Positions 32,479 through 41,267 of a stretch of DNA of 64,000 nucleotides are shown here, in pieces. The first letter of the stretch is position 1. Every line of letters starts with the position of its first letter. Where the stretch lies: positions 124,001-188,000 of the forward strand of contig FMBT01000290.1 in the NCBI GenBank assembly GCA_900095095.1. Direction: 5' to 3'. The stretch comes from Fragilariopsis cylindrus CCMP1102 (lineage: Eukaryota > Bacillariophyta > Bacillariophyceae > Bacillariales > Bacillariaceae). The notes under the pieces are model-generated. The model did not search any database. It worked only from the letters and a program-made list of their open reading frames with translations, and was not told the DNA's origin. The translations under genes and the position numbers were made by a program.

Positions 32479-34003
32479 ATGAATCCTAGTGGTGGCGATC
32501 ATACTACTACAAGTACTGCTAACTTTGTTCTGCCACATCTTATGGAAACAGACAATCGACCACTTTTATTTACCTTTTTCATTCCCAGTAGTATTACTAC
32601 TATCATCGATTCTTTTTTTTATGATGGAACATCGGCAACAGTAACAACACCAAAAGAATATGGATTTTTTTTAATGTCGATTGGATATTGGATTGAATTA
32701 TTAATATTAATACTTATTACATTGATTGTTGCTGCATTCGTTGGATTAATACTATACTATACAATAATACAATCCAAACAAACGAATACGACGCATGCAT
32801 ATATTGTTGGTTGGGGTTTGATATTACCATTTTGGATATCATATCCAGTTATACTACTTTATTTCTTTGATATAAGAAATTGTTTATTCAAATTTTTAGT
32901 TGGTTGTATTGCACCAGTTGTATGTGTTTTTCGTACAACTGAATGTATATACGGATTCGTACCAATGTATTCAACAAGATCATTACAAGAATTTTTATTT
33001 TACTATGCAACGATCCCAATTGTTTCTCGAATAAAAAAGAAACCAAAACAACATGATGATGATAATGTTCAACAGCAAATTACTGGAGATCTTATTAAGT
33101 GTGCCGGATCAAAAAAGATCAATCATCTTATCAAATTTATTGGTTGGTTATTTTTAACAGGTGTATTACAATCCATTCTTTCACCGTATCCATATTTTGC
33201 TCCTTTCGGTGGTATTAACGGTAGCCACCGCGGGTATGACGGGCATGGGCACGACTGGTATGCTGTAGAACGATATTTTACCTGGCAATTATATGCAAAT
33301 AGCTCATTACAAGCATTATTATTCCAATTGTATTTAACAACATATGGAGAGGCTATGGCGCTTGTCTTTACAGTATTAACAGGATACGAAGCTGAACCTG
33401 TTATGGACAATCCATGTAAGTTTACGTTGTACGTGTGCATTTTTGTATATCAAACGGAATCGAATATATTCTGATATACTTATTATTGCTAATTCATTGT
33501 TTTATTCGATTTGATACTCTTGCTGAAAACAAAACAAAATAGTGTTGGAAAGTACATCACCTAGTGACTTCTGGGGAAGACGTTGGAATTTAATAGTCCA
33601 CACCGTTCTTAAGAATGGAGTTTATAAGCCTGTAAGGAAATACTTTGGAAGAACGACCGCTGTGCTAACAACGTTCCTAACAAGTGGGATATTTCACGAA
33701 TGGATACTTTATGTAGTATTTGGTAGTGGTAATAGTCAACAACAACAACTTTATCAACCAATCTACGGTACTTGTACTGTATTTTTCTTATGGCAAGCTG
33801 TATTGATCGGACTGGAACTAACAGTGGGAAAATCATATTCAGTTTGTCAGGTTTGCAAGATTCTTCCACGTCCCATTAAGACGTCCATCATAATTTTTTC
33901 TGGTGTAATGTTTGCACATTTCTTTTTAGATCCGTACATTCGAAGATCATTCTTTGACCATGGTGCAATTGGATTACCAATGATTGTTCCGTTAAGACGA
34001 TGA
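32479..34003 (+). CDS. MBOAT-family acyltransferase, wax-synthase-like (two exons)
   Basis: Exon 1 is 32479-33415 and exon 2 is 33543-34003 (GTAAGT donor, ATAG acceptor, split Leu codon), giving 465 residues. Multiple hydrophobic helices are visible: about 65-97, 109-132, 140-158, 213-235 and 268-300, plus three in exon 2. The junction rebuilds the signature NPLLESTSPSDFWGRRWN, which is the catalytic-region motif of MBOAT_2 wax synthases. It is followed by TFLTSGIFHEWILYVVFG, where the His in SGIFHE is the expected active-site histidine. Such enzymes transfer fatty acyl groups to alcohols or related acceptors at the ER, giving wax esters or other neutral lipids. The actual acceptor is unknown. 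A Lys/Gln/Asp-rich loop lies near residue 190. DGAT1 or sterol acyltransferase are alternatives within the same superfamily. Confidence 0.85.
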
Positions 34004-34253
34004 AAATTAAAATAGATAATCTGGGATAAAGCCACACTAAAAGAAACAAACAAACGCTAAGCTAAAGAAATAATAGAAAAATAATTATGTCAGTAACGTT
34101 ACTTCTATATATGTATATTTAATATTTCCTTCCTAAAAAATATGTATTCTTTCTATTTAATATTGGTACAGGTGATTACTCTAGGTATACCGTTCCCTTT
34201 CCCCACTTCGAATCGAGTATCTAGAAACAGCATGCGTTTCAATTTACTTTTTT

Positions 34254-35696
34254 TTACAGTTCGGTCTTTTGTCTACGTTTTTTCTTCTTTTCTCCCTTCG
34301 CGATATTAGTTTTTATTTTCTCCAACCATGCGGTGATCTTTTCTTTCTTCAGAGATCCGGTGTATCGGATCAGACCATATTCGTCGTTGTACTCTTCTTT
34401 ACTCAATTCAGAGCATGATAACGGAACGAATGCAACAAGGGTTGGGTATTTCTTCACTGCAAATGTTCGTGATAATTTGAGATTTTTTCCACGAGACTCT
34501 CCGAATACAAAGTCGTTTCGAAAGTAATATGATAAGCTATAGAACATCGACGATGTCTTGTATTTGTCTGTTACCAACAAAACGGCAGGCAACGATGAAC
34601 TATTTTTGATATTCGGATTCGGATTTGATGCCGAAGAAAACAATAAACGTTCTTCCAATTGTGGTAGGTTGTTGATATTGTTAATATATTCTTTTGGCAT
34701 ATTTTCCATGCAAAATGTATGGAATGCTTTCGACGAAGACCTTCGGTAGACGTACTCGTCGTATGTAATAAGTTCCCCATCAATAACTAAACTAAAACTA
34801 GGTAATTTAGCTGAATCGATACCTTTTTCGGCACAAAAAGTTTCCTCTCTTGTTGACATTTTACAATCGACAGAACCGACCTTGTATGGTAAGTTGGATT
34901 GTGCGGCAAGATTTTCATATTTTTCACTGACCTGTCGTGATTCTTTATTATCGTTAGCATAGAACATGATCAGCCACATATTTTTACTTTTCCTGCCAGG
35001 AAATTTTGGTTTTCCTAATTTAGTGACATGACTTTCCCCCTTCGGAAAGAGATCGGGTTTCTTCTGCTGTTGTTGTCCTCCCCCTCCTCCAGCCTTTTTA
35101 CCACCAAAGAATGAAAACGGATCGAAACCTCCACTTCCTCCGCCACCACCTCCAAATCCTTGTCTTCCACCTCCTCCTCCTCCTCCTCCTCCTCCTCCTC
35201 TAAAGTTAAAGGAGCTTTGGCCACCATGATAGCCTTGGGAGCGTTGACCACCGCCAAAGCCTTGACTACCACCACCACCACCTCCAAATCCACCTCCTCC
35301 GAATCCAGCCGATGCAGGATCTTGTCCCTTTTCGAAGGCAGCTAATCCATTTTTCCCATACTGGTCGTATACCTTCTTCTTTTTCTTATTGCTCAAAACT
35401 GCGTAGGCTTCGCTTACTTTCACAAAGATCTCCTCATTCTCTTCCGGATCATCTCCATCTTTGATTTTATCTGGATGATACCTCAGGGCGAGTTTCTTAT
35501 AACTTGATTTAATTTCCTTTTTCTTTGCTTTATTGCTTAGACCTAGAACGGTATAATAATTCTCTGCATTGACTTGTTTTTTAATACTATTGCTAGTAGG
35601 AGATTGACGAGCCCGAGCCGATACTAACGATGTTGGTAAGTTCTGGAGCAGCAGAAGAAAACTGATAAATGATATGAACGACGTTAGTCTCTTCAT
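34254..35696 (-). CDS. Secretory-pathway DnaJ protein with Gly-rich linker and thioredoxin-like domain
   Basis: 480 residues from ATG 35694-35696, chosen over an upstream in-frame GTG at 35705. A signal peptide (about 1-28, SFISFISFLLLLQNL ... LVSARA) is followed by a J domain (about 46-115: NYYTVLGLSNKAKKKEIKSSY, HPDK triad, VYDQYGKNGL). The HPD motif stimulates Hsp70 ATPase, here presumably ER BiP. Next is a very Gly/Phe-rich linker (about 125-210) with short FGGGG and GGGGGG runs, then a thioredoxin-like domain (about 235-345: NMWLIMFYANDNKESRQVSEKYENLA ... YKVGSVDCK). It has no CxxC at the expected site (ANDNKES), so it is not a redox enzyme. A second degenerate thioredoxin-like unit may follow (SLPAVLLVTDKYKTSSMFYSLSYYF). 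The tail is Lys/Arg-rich (KKKKRRQKTEL) with no clear KDEL. It resembles ER DnaJ/thioredoxin proteins such as the ERdj5 and DNAJC16 types. Confidence 0.87.
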   Translation of the reverse strand: MKRLTSFISFISFLLLLQNLPTSLVSARARQSPTSNSIKKQVNAENYYTVLGLSNKAKKKEIKSSYKKLALRYHPDKIKDGDDPEENEEIFVKVSEAYAVLSNKKKKKVYDQYGKNGLAAFEKGQDPASAGFGGGGFGGGGGGSQGFGGGQRSQGYHGGQSSFNFRGGGGGGGGGGGRQGFGGGGGGSGGFDPFSFFGGKKAGGGGGQQQQKKPDLFPKGESHVTKLGKPKFPGRKSKNMWLIMFYANDNKESRQVSEKYENLAAQSNLPYKVGSVDCKMSTREETFCAEKGIDSAKLPSFSLVIDGELITYDEYVYRRSSSKAFHTFCMENMPKEYINNINNLPQLEERLLFSSASNPNPNIKNSSSLPAVLLVTDKYKTSSMFYSLSYYFRNDFVFGESRGKNLKLSRTFAVKKYPTLVAFVPLSCSELSKEEYNDEYGLIRYTGSLKKEKITAWLEKIKTNIAKGEKKKKRRQKTEL

Positions 35697-36530
35697 ATCG
35701 CACACTTATGTTCTCTTATTATGATGCATGTACCGACGATTCGATTTAGCTGCTTGTGTCTGGCGAGTTTTGGTTTGAACCTTGGTGTCTCTTATTCATG
35801 ATGTTACTGTATATATGTTGATTCTTGAATTATTTTGAATTAATTGTTGTAATTTTAAAATTTGTTTCGTGTCGTGATATCCTATTCATCGGTCCTACAG
35901 TATTGCATTGATGGGGAGAGTTTGATATGCGCTGAAAAGTGACATGTGGCAGTTTTGTTAAAAAGTGAAGGCGGGTTGATAAATACTTCGTGAGGTGAAC
36001 TTTTGAAACTATCAAGAACGCACACAGCAACAATAGCTAAACAAATGGCCATCAAGCACAGAATATAACAGAACTATGATCTGACAAAAAACAAGAAGGC
36101 GAAAAAGAAGTTAAAATTCCAGGCTTCTGAAGTACCATGAGGAAGACTAAATAATGTAATGTACTAACAGTACAGGTCACAGAACATGATGTCTTTTTTT
36201 TTTGTGAACAAATGATTATTGTGCTGCAATATGTTGTAGTACTGGCAGTAGATGCAAAGAATTTTGTATCCCTAATATGATAAACATCCTGCTTTGGTTA
36301 TACTAACAGAAGCCGCAGCAGCTGCTAGGAAGGAACAAGTTACAACCAACAGCACAGCATTTGAGAAGCAAGCGCAGTGTGAAGAAGCAGAAGAACGCAA
36401 AGAATTGGGGATACTCAGTCACGGTGTTACGATTCAAGCTCATAAATAAAGTGGAGACACCTTCCTTAAGGCTGTGAGAAAAAGGTTTGCATACCACAAC
36501 CGGGTATCCCCAGTCACTCAAGAAAGATAA
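35697..36530. other. Intergenic region with possible decayed coding pieces
   Basis: Non-coding as far as can be seen. From 36309 to 36449 the plus strand is open and starts EAAAAARKEQVTTN, with an Ala/Glu-rich composition, ending at TAA 36447-36449; it has no start. This and the following fragment may be pieces of one decayed mobile element or gene. Confidence 0.3.
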
Positions 36531-36968
36531 TATGTCAAGTCCCAGACAGATGACATCCTCTGCATATTCCACGACCTTCCATTCTTCTTCTCACAAGCTG
36601 GACTCAAACTCATCTTTGGATACGTATCACCCATCCATAACGTAACTGGCGCTTTGTCTCTAATGGTAACAAATAACATTCTAGACAGATTAGAAGACTC
36701 AAACCGTACAACTCAGTACTACCTGGGACATTTTGCAAGGCGTTTGCTTAAACGAACATTACCTAACATTGAATCAAAATCCAAAGAATACTCCAAATTC
36801 ATGAAGATCTGCTTCAAGAATGGAGGCATAGCAATCAACAGTAGAAAAGACATTTCACCAGCACTGAAACCACCTAAAGCCACCTCACCAGAACGTCACT
36901 CTGACAAAGATGAGGATGAGAACAAGGACAAGACAGATCCTAACAAGAACAAACTCATTCTAGTATGA
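36531..36968 (+). pseudogene. Orphan coding-like fragment, possibly a decayed mobile-element gene
   Basis: An open frame of 146 codons begins right after an in-frame TAA (36528-36530) and ends with TGA 36966-36968. It has no ATG until codon 45 (36663). Its first part (DDILCIFHDLPFFFSQAGLK ... FGYVSPIHNV) looks like folded protein, and the tail is Lys/Asp/Pro-rich and ends LILV. I cannot assign a family. It sits just upstream of the outer copia insertion, is AT-poorer than the surrounding DNA and lacks its 5' end, so a fragment of a transposon gene is the most likely reading; a short intron-containing gene is possible. Confidence 0.3.
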
Positions 36969-37099
36969 GATGTCAGCCAAACTTCTTCACTCTGTTACCC
37001 AGTCATTTTGAGATGGCAGCCAAGCATATTCAAACAGACAATAATATATACAACAACAAAAAAGTAACCCCTTTAATGCAATGGGAACATGAAACTTCA

Positions 37100-37216
37100 A
37101 ACAGGATATTGAATTTATTCCCATCCTGTTCTATTTACAATCCAGTCATAAATTAAACAAAACACAAAACACAAAACAGGATATTGCTCAGATATATTAC
37201 AATTATTCATCCTGTT
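37100..37216. repeat. Two similar stem-loop sequences AACAGGAT...ATCCTGTT
   Basis: The first stem pairs 37100-37107 with 37123-37130, and the second pairs 37175-37182 with 37209-37216; both are perfect 8-bp inverted repeats. In both, the left arm continues as aacaggatattg, so they are also direct repeats of each other. Function is unknown; such paired hairpins can be the ends of small non-autonomous elements. Confidence 0.45.
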
Positions 37217-37420
37217 TTATCACAATAAAAAACAAAAAAGCCCAAACATAAGTTACATACTTCACATTTAATAGTTCTATCAGGGCAATATCATTCTACC
37301 AAAGTGTGTTAGAGCTCTCACTTAACGGAGGTGAGTTTAAAGGTGTAATAGTCTGCTATATATACATATCCACACAGAAATTAGCTAGATCAATAAATTT
37401 ATATATATATAATACATAAA

Positions 37421-37425
37421 CATAT
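37421..37425. repeat. Target-site duplication (left) of the outer copia element
   Basis: catat just before the TG of the left LTR is repeated at 53646-53650 just after the right LTR. The 5-bp length is right for Ty1/copia integration; the site is AT-repetitive, which slightly weakens the call. Confidence 0.75.
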
Positions 37426-38229
37426 TGTTAAATTATACATAGTACTCGATGTAGGAGTCATATGTCGTACATAAGCCCCGCGGAGTAGAAATACAAGCGC
37501 GATCAGATTAGTGAGGAGAAATGCACGTGTATGCATTATTGAGATAAAAGAGAACCGAAAGTTAGCTAAAAGCCAAACTCGCACTGTTTGAGTTGAAGTG
37601 ACCTTGTCGAAGCCGTTGTCGAAGCAATTGGAACCGAGCGCAAATAAGAGAAGTGCTTAGGTATATTTATACAAATCGGAACACGATTAGGAAGAGTGTC
37701 CGAATACATAGAACACGATTATGAAGAGTGTTATACATATGGAAGTCGAGCAGATGTCGATGTCCACCTTTGAACCGCTAATGCGATATATATGCATTGA
37801 GGCGAAGTGAGTTAGGAACAGAAAGTTGTATGCAGGGTTACTGGAAACCGCAATACTAAAATACGAAGAAAAGAGCAGAATTACCTCGATCACGAGAAAT
37901 AAACAATTGCTGTCTTTTATTGTTGAGAAATTGTAATAACCATAGACTAAATAAACAAGTGTGTTAATAACAACTTTTGCGTTTGAACATCATCGTTAGT
38001 ATCGTACGACGTTACTATAGATATATCTACAGAAAGTTACGCCATTCTTCTAGGGAAGTTTCGCTGACAAGAAGGGGTTAGATATCCTGGTAGAACAACC
38101 GTGAGTAGTCTTTCAATATAAGGGTCAAGAGTATCAACCCTTCCAGTTTTAATAGAATCTTACAAGACCGAAGAGTAAGACTATTATAATCCTGTTTCAC
38201 CAATCATCGATTGTCTGTGAAACGTACAA
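37426..38229 (+). repeat. 5' LTR of the outer copia element
   Basis: Starts TGTTAAATTATACATAG and ends CGTACAA. The right boundary is fixed by the primer site that begins at the next base and by the TSD after the 3' copy. It appears identical to 52842-53645. Contains a TATA-like gtatatttatac at 37661-37672. Confidence 0.93.
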
Positions 38230-38245
38230 GATTAACAGTCGCACG
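38230..38245 (+). promoter_or_regulatory. Primer-binding site complementary to the tRNA-Asn anticodon arm
   Basis: gattaacagtcgcacg begins directly after the LTR. It is identical over 16 bases to the complement of positions 25-40 of tRNA-Asn(GTT), encoded at 31658-31730. The primer's 3' end would be base 40 inside the anticodon stem, so only a cleaved 5' half-tRNA could prime. This is known for Drosophila copia, which uses a 39-nt initiator-Met tRNA fragment. Confidence 0.85.
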
Positions 38246-38420
38246 GTTTATCCTATAAACGTGCTGATCAACTTTCTTTTTAGTTCATCTGAACGACAAA
38301 AGGACCGGAGATCCAATTATATTTAATTGTAATTATTGAATTAACGATCTCGAAAGAAGTCTAAATTACAATAACCTCAAGTCTTAACAAATAAGAACTA
38401 GAGAAGCCATTCAACTGTGA

Positions 38421-40943
38421 ATGAGCCAGCAAGAAGAACAAGAGGATACTAACGAAACACTACCTACTGAAGGAAGTGATAACGATAGTAGATCCACTTA
38501 TTCCGAAGCAACAAGTGGAAACCAAGCGCCCGAAGCGTTAGGTGAAGGAACTCGTAGTCCCCCTTTTTGGGCAGACGACTTTCGGACTGAACTAACCTTT
38601 CTAGGTAATAACGTTCACACACCGAACCCGCGTAGGACTACCCGTCCAAGAGCTCCGATTAATAGATATACACCATCTGGTGATACTAATCAAGAGGAAG
38701 CCGATATAGAAAATAATCTTTTAAATATCCAGTTAGAAGTAAACACAGCTAGAGACGAAGAGGAAAGCACAGCAAGCGCTTCTAGCGGCTTACGCCCCGG
38801 CGATCCACTCTACGTCTCTCCGCCTAGACTACCTCTACCGGATAGTTCAAGTACAGATACATCTAGTGTTCCGGAAAGTCCCAGTCCACCTGAACCTATT
38901 GAAGAAGTCATTGATACGTCTTTTACGCTCGGAACATTTCCAACAGTACACGATCCTTACGTAAAAGGTTACGAAATTACTGCCAGAAATCCAGTTCCTA
39001 TCAACGTACCTCTACCTTCTCTTCCAGAGACTCCACCTTTACCTTCTCTTCCAGAGTTACCGTTAACAGAACGCCTTGATACATTGCTAACCGAGATCTG
39101 CAATTTCAGAGTCCGTAACTTAACAACTCGACGTGCATTTGCTACTAACATTACGCCTAGTAATACTAGCCCACCCAGGATGGCGACCACTCCTTTCGAT
39201 GCGGAACTCGAAGTCCTCTTGGTGAATATGTTGAAATGTACTACGCCAACAAATCCGATATACCTTGTGTTAGATCAGAACCACATCCACACATTTGAAC
39301 AATTTCGTTCTATTGAAATTGATGATTTGCCAACGTTTAAATACGAAAAGCCAACCACTGCAGGCACCGAAGAGTCTCTCCATACAACACCACTCAAGGA
39401 AGTACAAAACTGTGTACACTATTGTTGTTATCTAGAGACCGCTGCTGCCGTTGCTCTTGCTGGTGGAGTCATCGATTGTGACGATCCGTCTACATGGAAT
39501 TATGCGGGTATGTTAAACTGGAAACGTGCGATAACTGGTAAAGCTACATATCTTCGAACGTTAGTTATACCGGCAACGACTACAACAGGTGCTCCTGGCT
39601 CACCAACAATGATAGTTTCAGGCCCTATCTCTTTAAAAGATGATGAAGCCGCACTTATTAGTTGGAATCGAAAGCCTCGAGATCCTATAAAATACCCGAC
39701 CATCAACAACGATGCTTTCTATCAAGATTGGAAACTAAATTTTAAGAGACAAATTATCCAAGATACATTGGAAAGAGTATTGGATCCTAATTTCAATCCC
39801 GATCTTCGATCATCAACATGCTCAGTACGGAGTGGACCCGATGCAGAACTAGCAAGACTTCAAGTTAATTACTTCGCCCAAATCTTGTGTGTAGTTCTTA
39901 AGAACCCCGAAGGTCTAGGTCTTCTTATGGTCCATCCAGACGATCCGTTATATGTATGGAGAAATCACGAAGATCATCAGAACGACTCAGATGCAGCTCA
40001 GATAGCTACAACTACACTGATGAAGAAATTAATTGCATTGAAATTCAGCGATTTCAACACAAGACATGAATTTCTTACTTCATTTCAAGATACCTCCAGA
40101 CGGTACGATCAACTAGCTACTAATCACATGGATGATTCGGTAAAGATAACATTATTGCAAGCAGCAGTCATGGCCGATCCCGCGTTAATTAACTCCTGGC
40201 AATCATGTCAAGATAGTAAACGAGGAAACGCTTTGGCTGGATCATCTAGACCTGTTACGTATCATGAGTACATCACGTTTCTTATCAAATCAGCCAAGAA
40301 TCATGATCTATATACGCCATACAAGAAACCATCCCGTCAAGCTCATCAAGCTACATCAGAATCATTTTACAATGAAGAAATGAATGTAGACTATGGCGAC
40401 ACTGACGATGGAATTGACGAGTTCTTAGCTCATATGTCCGTATCCAACGAACCTATGACCGAACACGCTGAAAGTACAATGCAAGCCTATGCAGCATTCC
40501 AGAAGAATCGTCGTCCTCCTCGTGAGAGAGACCCTGACACTGAAATACCGAAACCAATCTTCGAAAAGTGTCCAAGAGATTTACGGATTGCATGGAGTAA
40601 GGCACCCAATGATATTAAGAAACAGATTCTTAAAATCAAAAACCATCCCACTAAGCAAGGTGCTAAGAAAAATAGTGAGTTAGGTGTCTACATTAGCGAT
40701 TTTGAAGGGTATGACTCCGACACATCCGGCCAATCAGAGCATACCTACGTATACGACGCTGATGATGCTGACGATACATCTGTCATAGAAGCAACTGATT
40801 TGACGGCAAATGCAGCAAGACGACGACAGCCCAATCAAGGTATACTCAAGAAGAAGGAATTACCAAGGAAGACTGAGCTGCCTTTAGCCGATCCACGTCG
40901 ATTCATGGCCAACAAAACCACTGTTGAATTATTAGCGCGATAG
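38421..40943 (+). CDS. gag: Gag-like part of the outer copia polyprotein, cut by the inner element
   Basis: ATG 38421 opens a frame of 840 residues. The native part ends at 40921. The last seven codons (VELLAR and stop) come from the inner element's left LTR. Residues 1-230 are acidic, Ser/Thr/Pro-rich and disordered, with a repeated LPSLPE motif (about 200-215). Residues about 265-650 are helical and gag-like (NYFAQILCVVLKNPEGLGLLMVHPDDPLYVW, LIALKFSDFNTRHEFLTSF). No CCHC zinc knuckle is visible, which sets it apart from the inner element; a basic tail (RRRQPNQGILKKKELPRK) may bind RNA instead. The reading frame resumes in the same phase after the inner element at 47573. Confidence 0.85.
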   Translation: MSQQEEQEDTNETLPTEGSDNDSRSTYSEATSGNQAPEALGEGTRSPPFWADDFRTELTFLGNNVHTPNPRRTTRPRAPINRYTPSGDTNQEEADIENNLLNIQLEVNTARDEEESTASASSGLRPGDPLYVSPPRLPLPDSSSTDTSSVPESPSPPEPIEEVIDTSFTLGTFPTVHDPYVKGYEITARNPVPINVPLPSLPETPPLPSLPELPLTERLDTLLTEICNFRVRNLTTRRAFATNITPSNTSPPRMATTPFDAELEVLLVNMLKCTTPTNPIYLVLDQNHIHTFEQFRSIEIDDLPTFKYEKPTTAGTEESLHTTPLKEVQNCVHYCCYLETAAAVALAGGVIDCDDPSTWNYAGMLNWKRAITGKATYLRTLVIPATTTTGAPGSPTMIVSGPISLKDDEAALISWNRKPRDPIKYPTINNDAFYQDWKLNFKRQIIQDTLERVLDPNFNPDLRSSTCSVRSGPDAELARLQVNYFAQILCVVLKNPEGLGLLMVHPDDPLYVWRNHEDHQNDSDAAQIATTTLMKKLIALKFSDFNTRHEFLTSFQDTSRRYDQLATNHMDDSVKITLLQAAVMADPALINSWQSCQDSKRGNALAGSSRPVTYHEYITFLIKSAKNHDLYTPYKKPSRQAHQATSESFYNEEMNVDYGDTDDGIDEFLAHMSVSNEPMTEHAESTMQAYAAFQKNRRPPRERDPDTEIPKPIFEKCPRDLRIAWSKAPNDIKKQILKIKNHPTKQGAKKNSELGVYISDFEGYDSDTSGQSEHTYVYDADDADDTSVIEATDLTANAARRRQPNQGILKKKELPRKTELPLADPRRFMANKTTVELLAR
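40917..40921. repeat. Target-site duplication (left) of the inner copia element
   Basis: accac before the inner left LTR is repeated at 47568-47572 after its right LTR, a perfect 5-bp duplication of outer-element coding sequence. Confidence 0.95.
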
Positions 40944-41234
40944 TCGACCACTTCGATTAACTATCCAACAACTGTGATACAACCGAGGTGCAGTTAAATA
41001 ACAGTTATGGGATATGATTCACACTTGGCTTGCTTGGCTGTAAGATCCAATACAAGACCTATCGTATCGCCCAATAATAGATGAAGATAGCTTTGAACAC
41101 AAGAAACACAAACACATGCGATTAGATCACAGGATGTAACAACATACTGCGCTCACTTTAATCTCTAACATCATTGTAACTCTAATACTAACTAGTTAAC
41201 AAACTACTGTATGTATTCGTATTTACTTCTAATA
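40922..41234 (+). repeat. 5' LTR of the inner copia element
   Basis: Starts TGTTGAATTATTAGCG and ends TTCTAATA (not the usual CA). Boundaries are fixed by the accac duplications and by comparison with the 3' copy. Confidence 0.93.
41156..41169 (+). promoter_or_regulatory. Candidate self-primer segment within the inner LTR
   Basis: ctttaatctctaac is the exact reverse complement (14/14) of 41235-41248, the first 14 bases after the LTR. If the transcript starts near 41156, its 5' end could fold back and prime minus-strand synthesis, as in the Tf1 retrotransposon of fission yeast. Present in both LTRs (right copy 47489-47502). Confidence 0.65.
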
Positions 41235-41248
41235 GTTAGAGATTAAAG
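41235..41248 (+). promoter_or_regulatory. Putative primer-binding site of the inner copia element
   Basis: gttagagattaaag starts flush with the LTR end, where a primer-binding site is expected. It pairs with LTR bases 41156-41169 and not with either standard tRNA in this window. The pairing stops exactly at the LTR border, since the next bases mismatch on both sides. Confidence 0.65.
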
Positions 41249-41267
41249 GAGCTACAACAACAAGTAC

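Noticed and set aside
37399-37893. Minus-strand frames in the LTRs (also at 52812-53309)
   Set aside because: Duplicated only because the LTRs are duplicated; no protein features.
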